Source: an uncultured Microscilla sp.
GTDB taxonomy: Bacteria; Bacteroidota; Bacteroidia; Cytophagales; Microscillaceae
Direction: 5' to 3'
DNA: 64,000 bases
Assembly (NCBI RefSeq): GCF_947493425.1
Contig: NZ_CANLRP010000021.1
Coordinates: 1-64,000 of the forward strand
The notes under the pieces are model-generated. The model had not been told where the DNA came from, made no database searches, and worked only from the letters and a program-made list of their open reading frames with translations. The translations under genes and the position numbers were made by a program. Shown here one piece after another: positions 18,268 to 25,999 of the stretch; positions within the stretch are counted from its first letter, which is position 1; every line of letters begins with the position of its first letter.

Positions 18268-18568
18268 AAACACATATAGTATAAGCAAAAAAGTAAATAA
18301 TAAGTTGAACAAACTCAATATTAATGGTTATCTTAGGTAAAAGAGTTCGAAAACATTTATTTCTGTCATAATCTTACATCTTTTTCAGAAATAAATTTAT
18401 TCTCACAACTTTTCAACTAAAATCATTGTACAATCTTTTGAAAACCATACCATTAACCTATTTACAAAACCCAAATTATAATTTAGTTTTTTAGGTTGTA
18501 ATTTGTATTTTTGTGTACTTGTCTAACAATAAAGTCAGTTTACAAGTGTATAGTGAAAAAAATCCATT
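18268..18568. other. AT-rich intergenic leader of the lone siaC gene
   Basis: Very AT-rich DNA without an ORF. A TATTTTTG box at 18506-18513 fits the TAnnTTTG -7 pattern about 55 bases before the siaC start, but no good -33 box was found. Confidence 0.4.
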
Positions 18569-18958
18569 ATGAAAAACGTTGTAATAGAAGAGACGGATAC
18601 TACTCCAAGAGTAGAGTTTGATTTTGCAAAAGGGCTTTTTGAGTTCAAGGGTTTATCCATTCCAGAAGACACCCAGGGTTTTTATAACCCAATAGCACAA
18701 ACACTTGAACAGTATGCACAAAACCCAACGGCAAAAAAGCACCATCTCACCTTTACTTTTTTATATATCAACACCAGTACCTCAGCTATGGTCTCCCGTA
18801 TACTTAAGATATTTGAGTCTATTCAGGCTAAAGGTCACCAGGTAAATGTAGTATGGTCTTTTGAGTCAGACGATGAAGACATGAAAGACCTTGGCACCTA
18901 CTTTAGTTCTTTTACCAACCTTCCTTTTAAGTTTATTCCTCACGAAGAAATTGTTTAA
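18569..18958 (+). CDS. siaC: SiaC-family regulatory phosphoprotein, stand-alone copy
   Basis: This 129-residue cytosolic protein belongs to the SiaC/DUF1987 family, partner-switch proteins controlled by the SiaB kinase and SiaA phosphatase. The N-terminal TPRVEFDFAKGLFEFKGLSIPED and the central FLYINTSTSAM (around residues 71-81) contain the conserved NT(S/A)S site, which corresponds to the phospho-acceptor region in the Pseudomonas protein. The tail carries the acidic FESDDEDMKDLG. A second SiaC lies 10 kb away next to SiaB; this copy has no kinase or phosphatase beside it, and may take its signal from the remote ones. Confidence 0.85.
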   Translation: MKNVVIEETDTTPRVEFDFAKGLFEFKGLSIPEDTQGFYNPIAQTLEQYAQNPTAKKHHLTFTFLYINTSTSAMVSRILKIFESIQAKGHQVNVVWSFESDDEDMKDLGTYFSSFTNLPFKFIPHEEIV

Positions 18959-18969
18959 AAAATACTATT

Positions 18970-19002
18970 AACACCCTCATAAACACAGCATAAGGGGGTG
19001 TT
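18970..19002 (+). terminator. Possible terminator after lone siaC
   Basis: AACACCCTCATA can pair with TAAGGGGGTGTT around a nine-base loop, with about two mismatches and only a short T-run, so it is weak. Confidence 0.45.
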
Positions 19003-19122
19003 TCGGCTACTACAATTATATTTCTCCAAAATTCTCCCTCGGATTTTTAACAATTCTATTAAAGGTTGTGTTTTGATTTAAAAATTCCGGTTCTTTGTAA
19101 TTCAATTGAAATAACTTTTTAT

Positions 19123-19854
19123 ATGAACAAGGTTGAAGTAGTTCCTTATAAAGAAGATAAAAACAATAAGAAGGCTCAAGTAGCCAAAATGTTTGACAAT
19201 ATCTCTCCCAAATACGATTTTTTAAACCACTTCCTTAGCTTAGGTATAGATATATACTGGCGTAAGCGAGCCATCAAACTTTTAAAACCTCATAAACCCT
19301 CTCACATACTTGATGTTGCTACTGGCACAGGTGATTTTGCCATTGCTGCCCTCAAAGCAAAGCCTACCAAAGTAACAGGGGTAGACATATCGGCTGGTAT
19401 GTTGGAAGTAGGCAAACAAAAAATTAAAAAGAAAGGTCTGGAGAATATGATCAGTCTTGAGTTGGGAGACTCTGAAAAACTGGCGTTTGAAGACAATTAT
19501 TTTGATGCTGTAATCGTTTCTTTTGGAGTAAGAAACTTCGAAAATCTGGAAAAAGGTCTTCAGGACATCTATCGAGTAACCAAACCTGGTGGCAAAGTAG
19601 TTATTCTGGAATTTTCAAAACCTACCAGTTTTCCTTTTAAGCAGATTTATAATTTCTATTTCAAATACATTTTGCCATTAATTGGAAAGATTGTCTCAAA
19701 AGACCAGGCAGCTTATACTTACCTGCCCGAATCTGTACACGCTTTTCCTTATGGTAAAGAGTTCGTGAATATTCTTAATAATACTGGATTTAATCATACA
19801 AAATGCATACCTCTAACATTTGGCATAAGCTCAATATACACCGGAACCAAATAG
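19123..19854 (+). CDS. ubiE: Demethylmenaquinone C-methyltransferase (UbiE/MenG)
   Basis: From ATG 19123 the product is 243 residues; an earlier in-frame start at 19066 would add 19 residues that do not fit the family. The SAM-binding motif LDVATGTGDFAIAAL, the NISPKYDFLNHFLSLGID opening, and IVSFGVRNFENL plus the KPGGKVVILEFSKP motif are diagnostic of UbiE/MenG. In Bacteroidota, which use menaquinone, it makes the last step of menaquinone synthesis. Its 3' end overlaps porT by 52 bases, a conserved arrangement. Confidence 0.93.
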   Translation: MNKVEVVPYKEDKNNKKAQVAKMFDNISPKYDFLNHFLSLGIDIYWRKRAIKLLKPHKPSHILDVATGTGDFAIAALKAKPTKVTGVDISAGMLEVGKQKIKKKGLENMISLELGDSEKLAFEDNYFDAVIVSFGVRNFENLEKGLQDIYRVTKPGGKVVILEFSKPTSFPFKQIYNFYFKYILPLIGKIVSKDQAAYTYLPESVHAFPYGKEFVNILNNTGFNHTKCIPLTFGISSIYTGTK

Positions 19855-20621
19855 TTTATTGTTGCTTTACGCTTGCTTTTTTATTATCTGGTCAACACTC
19901 ATTTGCTCAAACAAAAAAAAATAGGGCAACCCGAAGTGTATATAGCAATAGCTACAAAAAAAACAGCCGTAATGCAGGCTCTCGTGCCATTACTGGCAGA
20001 TCGCGTAATAAAAAACAAATGAAGTTCTTAAACTACGGTTTTTTTATTGGCGCAGGTAGCACCAAATACATTGGAGAACACTCTACTGCCCTTGGTACAA
20101 CCGCCGATACATCCAGTAATACGTCATTATTAGTAACCCCAAAAAACTCTATTGGGTTATCGCTGGGTTTTGTAATGAACTTTAACCTTGACCGAACCTG
20201 GGCGATTCGCTTACTACCTACTTATAGTATTTACGAACGAAACATAGACTACTTATTTGCCGACTCAAGCAGTACCACTGCCGTGGTTGCTACCAATATG
20301 GTAGAAGTACCTCTCTTGCTTAAATATCGTTCTCAACTTAGAGGAACCAAAGGCATGTACCTGGTAGCTGGGGTAAAACCAGCTTTTTCAGTATCAGCCC
20401 AAAAAGCCGAAGACAAAGAAATATTACGTGTAGCTAATACCAACATTTCTATCGAATATGGGTTTGGGTTTGATGTGTATTTTTCATTCTTCCGTTTCTC
20501 TCCTGAAATAAGATTTTCACATGGGCTTGGTAATATCCTTATTCAAGACAACAACCGCCTAAGTACTCCTTTACAGAGGCTCAGTACTCATAATGTAACG
20601 CTATACCTACATTTTGAATAA
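19803..20621 (+). CDS. porT: PorT-like outer-membrane barrel protein of type IX secretion
   Basis: The 272-residue protein has a signal peptide (about 10-36, cleaved after FAQ), a basic Ser/Asn/Arg-rich linker, and a barrel region of alternating strands ending in an aromatic-acid tail (YLHFE). Its position directly downstream of, and overlapping, ubiE is the conserved porT location in Bacteroidota, and the sequence (NSIGLSLGFVMNFNLDRTWAIR, LKYRS) fits the family. PorT is needed for type IX secretion and, in gliding species, motility. A T9SS cargo gene lies at 40.9-45.7 kb. Confidence 0.75.
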   Translation: MHTSNIWHKLNIHRNQIVYCCFTLAFLLSGQHSFAQTKKNRATRSVYSNSYKKNSRNAGSRAITGRSRNKKQMKFLNYGFFIGAGSTKYIGEHSTALGTTADTSSNTSLLVTPKNSIGLSLGFVMNFNLDRTWAIRLLPTYSIYERNIDYLFADSSSTTAVVATNMVEVPLLLKYRSQLRGTKGMYLVAGVKPAFSVSAQKAEDKEILRVANTNISIEYGFGFDVYFSFFRFSPEIRFSHGLGNILIQDNNRLSTPLQRLSTHNVTLYLHFE

Positions 20622-20651
20622 AACTGATTTTATTTATAGAGAATATATGGC

Positions 20652-20700
20652 GCAAGAAACTCATAGTTGTTTGATTACTATGAGTTTCTTGCTTTTTTTT
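20652..20700 (+). terminator. Strong intrinsic terminator after porT
   Basis: A perfect 16-base stem (20652-20667 with 20677-20692) has a nine-base loop and is followed by eight T residues. Confidence 0.93.
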
Positions 20701-20776
20701 GCAACTTTGACCACCCTATCTACACCAATCAACCAAATGCATATTCAAAGTAATCAACTTTTTAAACCTATTTTTT

Positions 20777-21535
20777 ATGACAAATAAAGTAGCTCTCGTT
20801 ACTGGGGCGAGTTCAGGTATAGGAAAAGCTACAGCAGAGGTTTTTGCTGATTATAAATTTGACGTAATAATTTGTGGACGAAGACAAGATCGGCTTGAAG
20901 AACTGGCAGACGAACTACAAACCAAGGTAAATGTCTATATGCTCACATTTGATGTAAGCAATCAACAAGAAGTAAATAAGGCTATTGGCTCCTTGCCTAA
21001 AAGTTGGCAAAATATAGATATACTGGTAAACAATGCAGGTAATGCCCATGGCTTGGCTCCTATTCAAGACGGTGACGTGAACGACTGGGATGCGATGATT
21101 GATATCAACGTAAAAGGCTTACTTTATGTAACCAAGGCCATTATACCACAAATGGTAAACAGAAAAACAGGACAGGTGGTACATGTGGGCTCTCTGGCAG
21201 GCAAAGAAGCATACCCTAACGGAAATGTATACTGTGCTTCTAAACACGCAGTAGATGCCATTAATAAAGGAATGAGGATGGATTTGCATAAACACGGCAT
21301 AAGAGTGTCTGCTATTAACCCTGGTTTGGTAGAAACTGAGTTTTCAAAGGTTCGTTTTAAAGGGGATGAAGAAAAAGCAAAAAAGACTTATCAGGGCTAC
21401 CAACCGCTTACTGCTACAGATATTGCCGAAACTATTCTCTTTATGGTTACTCGCCCTGCACATGTCAATATTGCCGACTTATTAATCTTACCCACCGCCC
21501 AGGCTTCGGCAACAATTGTCAATAAAAAAAACTGA
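20777..21535 (+). CDS. Short-chain dehydrogenase/reductase (YdfG-like)
   Basis: This 252-residue Rossmann-fold enzyme has the SDR cofactor motif TGASSGIG (10-17), the NNAG motif near 88-91, the catalytic YCASK with Tyr near 154 and Lys near 158, and NPGLVETEF after it. An Arg-rich turn after the second strand (CGRRQDR) suggests NADP(H). It most resembles YdfG-type 3-hydroxy acid/serine dehydrogenases; its substrate is not certain. It converges on the hydrolase gene with only 5 bases between the stops. Confidence 0.88.
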   Translation: MTNKVALVTGASSGIGKATAEVFADYKFDVIICGRRQDRLEELADELQTKVNVYMLTFDVSNQQEVNKAIGSLPKSWQNIDILVNNAGNAHGLAPIQDGDVNDWDAMIDINVKGLLYVTKAIIPQMVNRKTGQVVHVGSLAGKEAYPNGNVYCASKHAVDAINKGMRMDLHKHGIRVSAINPGLVETEFSKVRFKGDEEKAKKTYQGYQPLTATDIAETILFMVTRPAHVNIADLLILPTAQASATIVNKKN

Positions 21536-21540
21536 GGTGA

Positions 21541-22170
21541 TTATTCAATCAAACGTTGTAAAATTTCACCATTGAGTTCGTGTTTACCTTCAAAAGTGAC
21601 CACCTTTGGTGAAATTTGCTTTTCAAGCATACGTTGTCTCTCTGTTTCAAACTGTTTTGCGGTAATTAACTCATCCTGTAAGCCGTATACAAACGACAAT
21701 GATTTGTTTGCCAGCACCGTTTGAGTTTTAGAAAAATCTACATCTGGTGGAAATCCTCCTGCCCACATCACCAAATGATCAAAACTTATTTTCTGCTCGT
21801 ATACCCACCTTACTACAGTAGCTACACCTTGAGAAAAACCCAATACTAAGGATTTCGCTTTTTCTGGAAAAGCATCTTGTTGACAAACTTTATCATATAA
21901 TGTATTCAAATAAGATAAATAGTCCTCAATTTCATGCAAACGGTCTTCTTTAGTCATCCAACTAGCTCCTACTCGCTGATGCCCCTTTAGGTAAAAGTGT
22001 GACAATGCCTCTGGTGCTATCACAAAATTTTTTTGAGGATCCAATGCTTCAAATTTTTTAAGAAAATAACGAGCCAACTGCCCATATCCGTGGCAAACCC
22101 ACCATATATTTTCAGTTTGGCTAGTGAGTATACCATAAGTACTATATTGAGCGGTACGCTCTACCTTCAT
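21541..22170 (-). CDS. Alpha/beta hydrolase (carboxylesterase/phospholipase-like)
   Basis: Starting at the methionine of MKVERTAQY (22170), the protein is about 210 residues; longer starts at 22188 or 22242 add residues with no clear function. The catalytic triad is visible as Ser in GFSQG, Asp in GLQDELI and His in GKHELN, and the oxyanion-type HGYGQ lies near the N-terminus. The fold and size are like the YpfH/phospholipase-carboxylesterase group. It is soluble, with no signal peptide from the chosen start. Substrate unknown. Confidence 0.75.
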   Translation of the reverse strand: MKVERTAQYSTYGILTSQTENIWWVCHGYGQLARYFLKKFEALDPQKNFVIAPEALSHFYLKGHQRVGASWMTKEDRLHEIEDYLSYLNTLYDKVCQQDAFPEKAKSLVLGFSQGVATVVRWVYEQKISFDHLVMWAGGFPPDVDFSKTQTVLANKSLSFVYGLQDELITAKQFETERQRMLEKQISPKVVTFEGKHELNGEILQRLIE

Positions 22171-22283
22171 GTGATAGTTATTAATCATATTATGTCTAGT
22201 GATTATTTGTGCTCGAACAAAAAAAGCAGTTGCTATGCTCAAAACACAACAACCGCTTGTATATTTTTTAATAAAGTTTTGCC

Positions 22284-22727
22284 CTACCTCTTAAACCCTA
22301 ATACGCCGGCAGCACAATAATTTCTGGTGTTTTGAAACTCAAAAGTAAAATAATAAATACCTGTTACCTTTGGTTTAAAACCCACTACCGCGTGGAATTT
22401 CTTTTTACTCTCATCATAACTTGATAGAAGCGTTTTACCACTAGAGGTAGTAATTGTTACAGAGATTCCTTTAGCATCAGCTCGTCGATTTGCCATTGTA
22501 AGCAAGTAAGTATTACCCCTGCTAAGTATATATGAATATTTAATTTTCTTTTTTACTCCTCCTTGTCCATCGAGGGGGTAGCTTTTTAAAAAAGTGTACC
22601 CTCTTTGTCGTTGCAAAGCTGTCACACATTTATCTTTAAATTGCTTCATATTGCACTTTTGTGCAAATACGGATTGGCTACCTAACCCTACAAAGAATAC
22701 TATACCCCAAAGTACTTGTTTCATCAT
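22284..22727 (-). CDS. Small exported hypothetical protein (147 aa)
   Basis: A signal peptide (about 1-22, ending FAQ) is followed by a basic mature domain with three Cys (near residues 25, 34 and 138). The C-terminal half is strand-rich (VTGIYYFTFEFQN), suggesting a small beta-sandwich like those found in pre-peptidase C-terminal domains. It lies downstream of three paralogous exported proteins on the same strand (22 bases from the last). No family is recognised. Confidence 0.6.
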   Translation of the reverse strand: MMKQVLWGIVFFVGLGSQSVFAQKCNMKQFKDKCVTALQRQRGYTFLKSYPLDGQGGVKKKIKYSYILSRGNTYLLTMANRRADAKGISVTITTSSGKTLLSSYDESKKKFHAVVGFKPKVTGIYYFTFEFQNTRNYCAAGVLGFKR

Positions 22728-22749
22728 TCAGCCTCAGATTGCTATTAAT

Positions 22750-23628
22750 TTAACTTACTATTTTTTTGCGTATCGCCTTCGATTTAGTATAAATCTTTTC
22801 TAAATCTTTCGCATCTATTTTAAACTCTGTTTTTTGTCTTTTTGAAGAGTACACCAATACGTTGAGTTTACCCATACGTTCAGCTTTATATACTGTTTTT
22901 ACAGTAGTTCCTCCCTTCAATTTAAAGTTATTAAACAATTTACGTAAATCTTTTAATTCCCCAATCAATTTCTTTGTTTCATCCCCTTTACTATATTTTT
23001 TAAGTATTTCTAAGAGTTGATCTAAAATAATTTTTTGCTGGGCAATTTGTTCGTTTAACTCTTTGATTTCAAAAGCTTTAGCTGCATTTGGCTTTTTGCG
23101 TGCCACTGCACAAGTCAGGTATAACGTTTCTAGCCACCCTCCTGTAAGTATCAGAGCTGATAAATTGGCTTTTTTTTGCTCCCACAAATCATTATTCATT
23201 TTTTCAAATGTACCACTTGTTTCAGCCAACAATGCATTGAGGTTGTTCTCAAGTGCCAAAGTAGTAATGGCACCAAGGTCAATATGTTTGCCTAGTTTTA
23301 AGCCATCAGCCATTGTTTTTACAGCACTCAGGTAGCTAAAAGCATTCTGGTTGTTTTGATAAATATTAATGTATCCTAAGTCGGTGCTGTATATACCAAG
23401 GTTCAGTGCTTTTTTAAAATCGCCTTGATACTTGTTTTTATTAGCCGCAGCATTCAACAATTTTTCATTGTATTTTAACCCTGCTTTTTTTATAATACTT
23501 GAAACTTCCACAGGGGAAGGAAACGACTGTATCATTTTATTCAATACGTCTGTCTTCTCTGTTTTTTGTGACCACCCAAAAGGTGTTGTCAATAAACAAA
23601 GTACTACAATGTAAAGTATTTTCTTCAT
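22750..23628 (-). CDS. Exported protein, paralogue family member 1 (292 aa)
   Basis: The start at MKKILYIVV (23628) gives a good signal peptide ending GWSQ; an earlier start at 23649 adds seven residues. The mature protein is mostly helical. It shares with the two genes upstream the core FPSPVEVSSIIKKAGL, a KKALNLGIYSTDLGY motif, LENNLNALLAET and LTGGWLETLYLTC. The C-terminal 70 residues, including LKGGTTVKTVY, DAKDLEKIY and IRKKIVS, also match. No known domain is recognised. It is the distal member of a tandem triplet, possibly continuing the transcript of the TerB-ABC transporter. Confidence 0.7.
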   Translation of the reverse strand: MKKILYIVVLCLLTTPFGWSQKTEKTDVLNKMIQSFPSPVEVSSIIKKAGLKYNEKLLNAAANKNKYQGDFKKALNLGIYSTDLGYINIYQNNQNAFSYLSAVKTMADGLKLGKHIDLGAITTLALENNLNALLAETSGTFEKMNNDLWEQKKANLSALILTGGWLETLYLTCAVARKKPNAAKAFEIKELNEQIAQQKIILDQLLEILKKYSKGDETKKLIGELKDLRKLFNNFKLKGGTTVKTVYKAERMGKLNVLVYSSKRQKTEFKIDAKDLEKIYTKSKAIRKKIVS

Positions 23629-23746
23629 CTGTATAAGTTTTTCATGCATTCTCTATAAGAGAGCTCAAAAAGTGCAGTTAGCCCAGTATTTAGGCTACTT
23701 GCTTTAGTAGTGGTTATATTTTTTGTTTGCTTGGCAAGCCTTAAGG

Positions 23747-24595
23747 TTACTTTACAATTTTTGCCCGGATTTTACCAGTCATATCCAAAATCTTCTTCAA
23801 ATCATTTGGGTTAATTTTAATGCTGCTAGTAGTACTTTCCTGAACAATCAATTCACCGTTTACTTCTTTTGTTGTAACTTCACCTTCTTTGTAATCTATT
23901 TTAAGGTTTTTATAAAGCTTCTGTAAACCTGTCAAGTCATAAGTCAAAGCTTTCATATCTGAGCTTTTATATTTTCTCAAAATTGGTAACAACTGACTCA
24001 AGACTAGCTGTTGCTCTGCTATTCTAACATCTAATACTTTACTTTGTTTCTTTTTTGCTATTTCACAAGTTAAATATAAAGACTCAATCCAGCCACCAGC
24101 TAACATAGCTACTGATAACTCATCTTGTCCATTTTTTTGAAAGTGCTTATTGATTTCCTCAAAAGTACGAGTGGTTTCATCCAATAGCGCATTTAAATCA
24201 TTTTCCAAGGCTAGTTTTGTGATATTTGCATAATCGATATACTTGCCTATACCTAAAGACTCTGCAATTTTTCTCACACTGTTCAGGTACATAAATGCAT
24301 CAGTATTTTCTTTGTATATGGCAGCATAACCTAAGTCAGTACTATATACCCCAAGGTTAAGTGCTCGTGCATATTTGCTGCTATACCCTTCTGCTTTATC
24401 CGAAGAATTCAGAATAGACTTATCATAGCTTGCTCCTACATCTTTTATCAACGCAGATAGCTCTACTGGAGAGGGCATGATATTACCCAGTATTTCGCCA
24501 TTGTTTTTTTGAGCTTGCACATTCACTCCCAAAAGTATTAAGAAGGTTCCCAAAAAAAGCTTTTTTGTAAGGTGAGAAATAATAACTTTATTCAT
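23747..24595 (-). CDS. Exported protein, paralogue family member 2 (282 aa)
   Basis: A signal peptide (about 1-28, ending VQAQ) precedes a helical mature domain. Shared motifs with its neighbours include MPSPVELSALIKDVG, RALNLGVYSTDLGY, LALENDLNALLDET, LAGGWIESLYLTCEIAKKK and QQLVLSQLLPILRKY. The C-terminus ends in GKIRAKIVK, like IRKKIVS and IRGKIIN of the others. It lacks a lipobox. It lies between members 1 and 3, with 118 and 366 bases of spacer. Function unknown. Confidence 0.7.
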   Translation of the reverse strand: MNKVIISHLTKKLFLGTFLILLGVNVQAQKNNGEILGNIMPSPVELSALIKDVGASYDKSILNSSDKAEGYSSKYARALNLGVYSTDLGYAAIYKENTDAFMYLNSVRKIAESLGIGKYIDYANITKLALENDLNALLDETTRTFEEINKHFQKNGQDELSVAMLAGGWIESLYLTCEIAKKKQSKVLDVRIAEQQLVLSQLLPILRKYKSSDMKALTYDLTGLQKLYKNLKIDYKEGEVTTKEVNGELIVQESTTSSIKINPNDLKKILDMTGKIRAKIVK

Positions 24596-24961
24596 AACAC
24601 TGACATTATTTTAGTTTATGTTTAAATCATCCCCATAAGATATGTCAAAATTAGCATACTTTATATAGCCAAAAAAACTAAGATGATTTAAGTTTAATTA
24701 TTTATTGTAACAAAAAGCACTAATCAAATCTCTTACAAAAACGATATTTGATAATAACTATTGTAATTATATGGATTTTTGGATCAATTTACCAATTTTT
24801 CACCACATAACAGGCTCGCCCATTTATTTATGTTTTTGTAGTACAACGATTGATATTTATTGTCTGCCTATTCATTACCTAAGAGTTACAATAAGGGCAA
24901 AAAAAATACTCAGTCTCTTATAAACAAGACTGAGTATTTTCTATATGTATCAAAAAATATT
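24596..24961. other. Intergenic region between paralogues 2 and 3
   Basis: The 366 AT-rich bases include the terminator at 24903-24940 and probably a promoter for members 1 and 2. No ORF was found. Confidence 0.45.
24903..24940 (-). terminator. Intrinsic terminator after paralogue 3
   Basis: A perfect 14-base stem (AAAATACTCAGTCT, 24903-24916, with its complement at 24927-24940) is followed on the minus strand by an uninterrupted run of T residues. It ends the transcript that carries the lipoprotein paralogue and separates it from members 1 and 2. Confidence 0.9.
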
Positions 24962-25900
24962 TTAGTTAATAATCTTACCTCTAATCTCTTTTGATGTTTG
25001 TAATATTTTGTTTAGATCATCAGCAGTGAAATTGATCTTAGTAGAGGTATTATCATCTACAATTAAGATTTCATTGTTATCCTCATCTTTTTTGGTAGTA
25101 GTTGTAGGATCGTTGTACTGAAAATCTATTTTCACGTTTTCATATATTTTTTGTAGCTTATTTAAGTCTACAATTAAATTCTTTACGTTGGGCAGTTCCT
25201 CATAGAATGACAATAAAAGAAGTAACTGCTCTAAGATAATTTTTTGCTCCCCAATACGGTTATTTAATAACTCGTTAGGAGATTTCTTTGCAATTTCGCA
25301 CGTAATATACAACGACTCTAACCAACCTCCAGTTAGAATAAGGATTGTCAAGTCGGCCCGACCTATATCTTGCAAATGGTCATTGATTTTTTCAAGGTTG
25401 GTATTGGTCTCCAAAAGTAGTGAATCTAAGTTATTACTTTTAGTAGCTAACCTTTTGATTGTTTTAAAATCAAAGAACTGACCAATATTTAACCCATCAG
25501 CCATTTCCTTTACTGAGTTCAAGTAATAAAGAGCATCTTGAGTTTGCTCATAGATATTGGCATACCCAAGGTCAGTACTATAAATTCCCAAGTTCAACGC
25601 CTTCTTATAGTTAGTGTTATAACTGGAAATGTTATCTGCCGAGTTCAACAGTTTTTTGTCATACTGTATCCCTAAGTCCTTGATAAGGAATGAGATTTCA
25701 AGAGGTGAAGGTATAGACTTTACAATATCACTCAATACTTCCCTCGATAATTTTGGATGCGCATTCTTTTTAGTTGCAGCTTCAGTTTTAGTAGTATCTT
25801 TTGCAGTCTCAGGATCTTTCTTTTTCTTTTTCTTCCCTCCATCACAAGCCACAAGAAATACAAATAAAATCAGAACTATGCTTATACCTTTTGTTTTCAT
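24962..25900 (-). CDS. Lipoprotein, paralogue family member 3 (~312 aa)
   Basis: The start at MKTKGISIVL (25900) gives a lipoprotein signal with lipobox LVAC followed by Asp-Gly-Gly and a Lys-rich, then Thr/Ala-rich linker. The mature core repeats the family motifs IPSPLEISFLIKDLG, KKALNLGIYSTDLGY, a KEMADGLNIGQFFDF segment, and LTGGWLESLYITCEIAKK. An inserted Asp/Glu/Thr-rich loop (NDPTTTTKKDEDNNE) near residue 265 differs from the others. It lies 100 bases downstream of the TerB-ABC gene, so it may share that transcript. The paralogue with a lipid anchor may act as an attachment partner for the other two. Confidence 0.7.
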   Translation of the reverse strand: MKTKGISIVLILFVFLVACDGGKKKKKKDPETAKDTTKTEAATKKNAHPKLSREVLSDIVKSIPSPLEISFLIKDLGIQYDKKLLNSADNISSYNTNYKKALNLGIYSTDLGYANIYEQTQDALYYLNSVKEMADGLNIGQFFDFKTIKRLATKSNNLDSLLLETNTNLEKINDHLQDIGRADLTILILTGGWLESLYITCEIAKKSPNELLNNRIGEQKIILEQLLLLLSFYEELPNVKNLIVDLNKLQKIYENVKIDFQYNDPTTTTKKDEDNNEILIVDDNTSTKINFTADDLNKILQTSKEIRGKIIN

Positions 25901-25999
25901 ATGAGGATACAGTAACGATTTCATTTTCAACAGGTTAAATTATTTTAAATACTTTATTTTCAGTTCGATACAATTTTACAAAAATCTCACCAAACAGGA

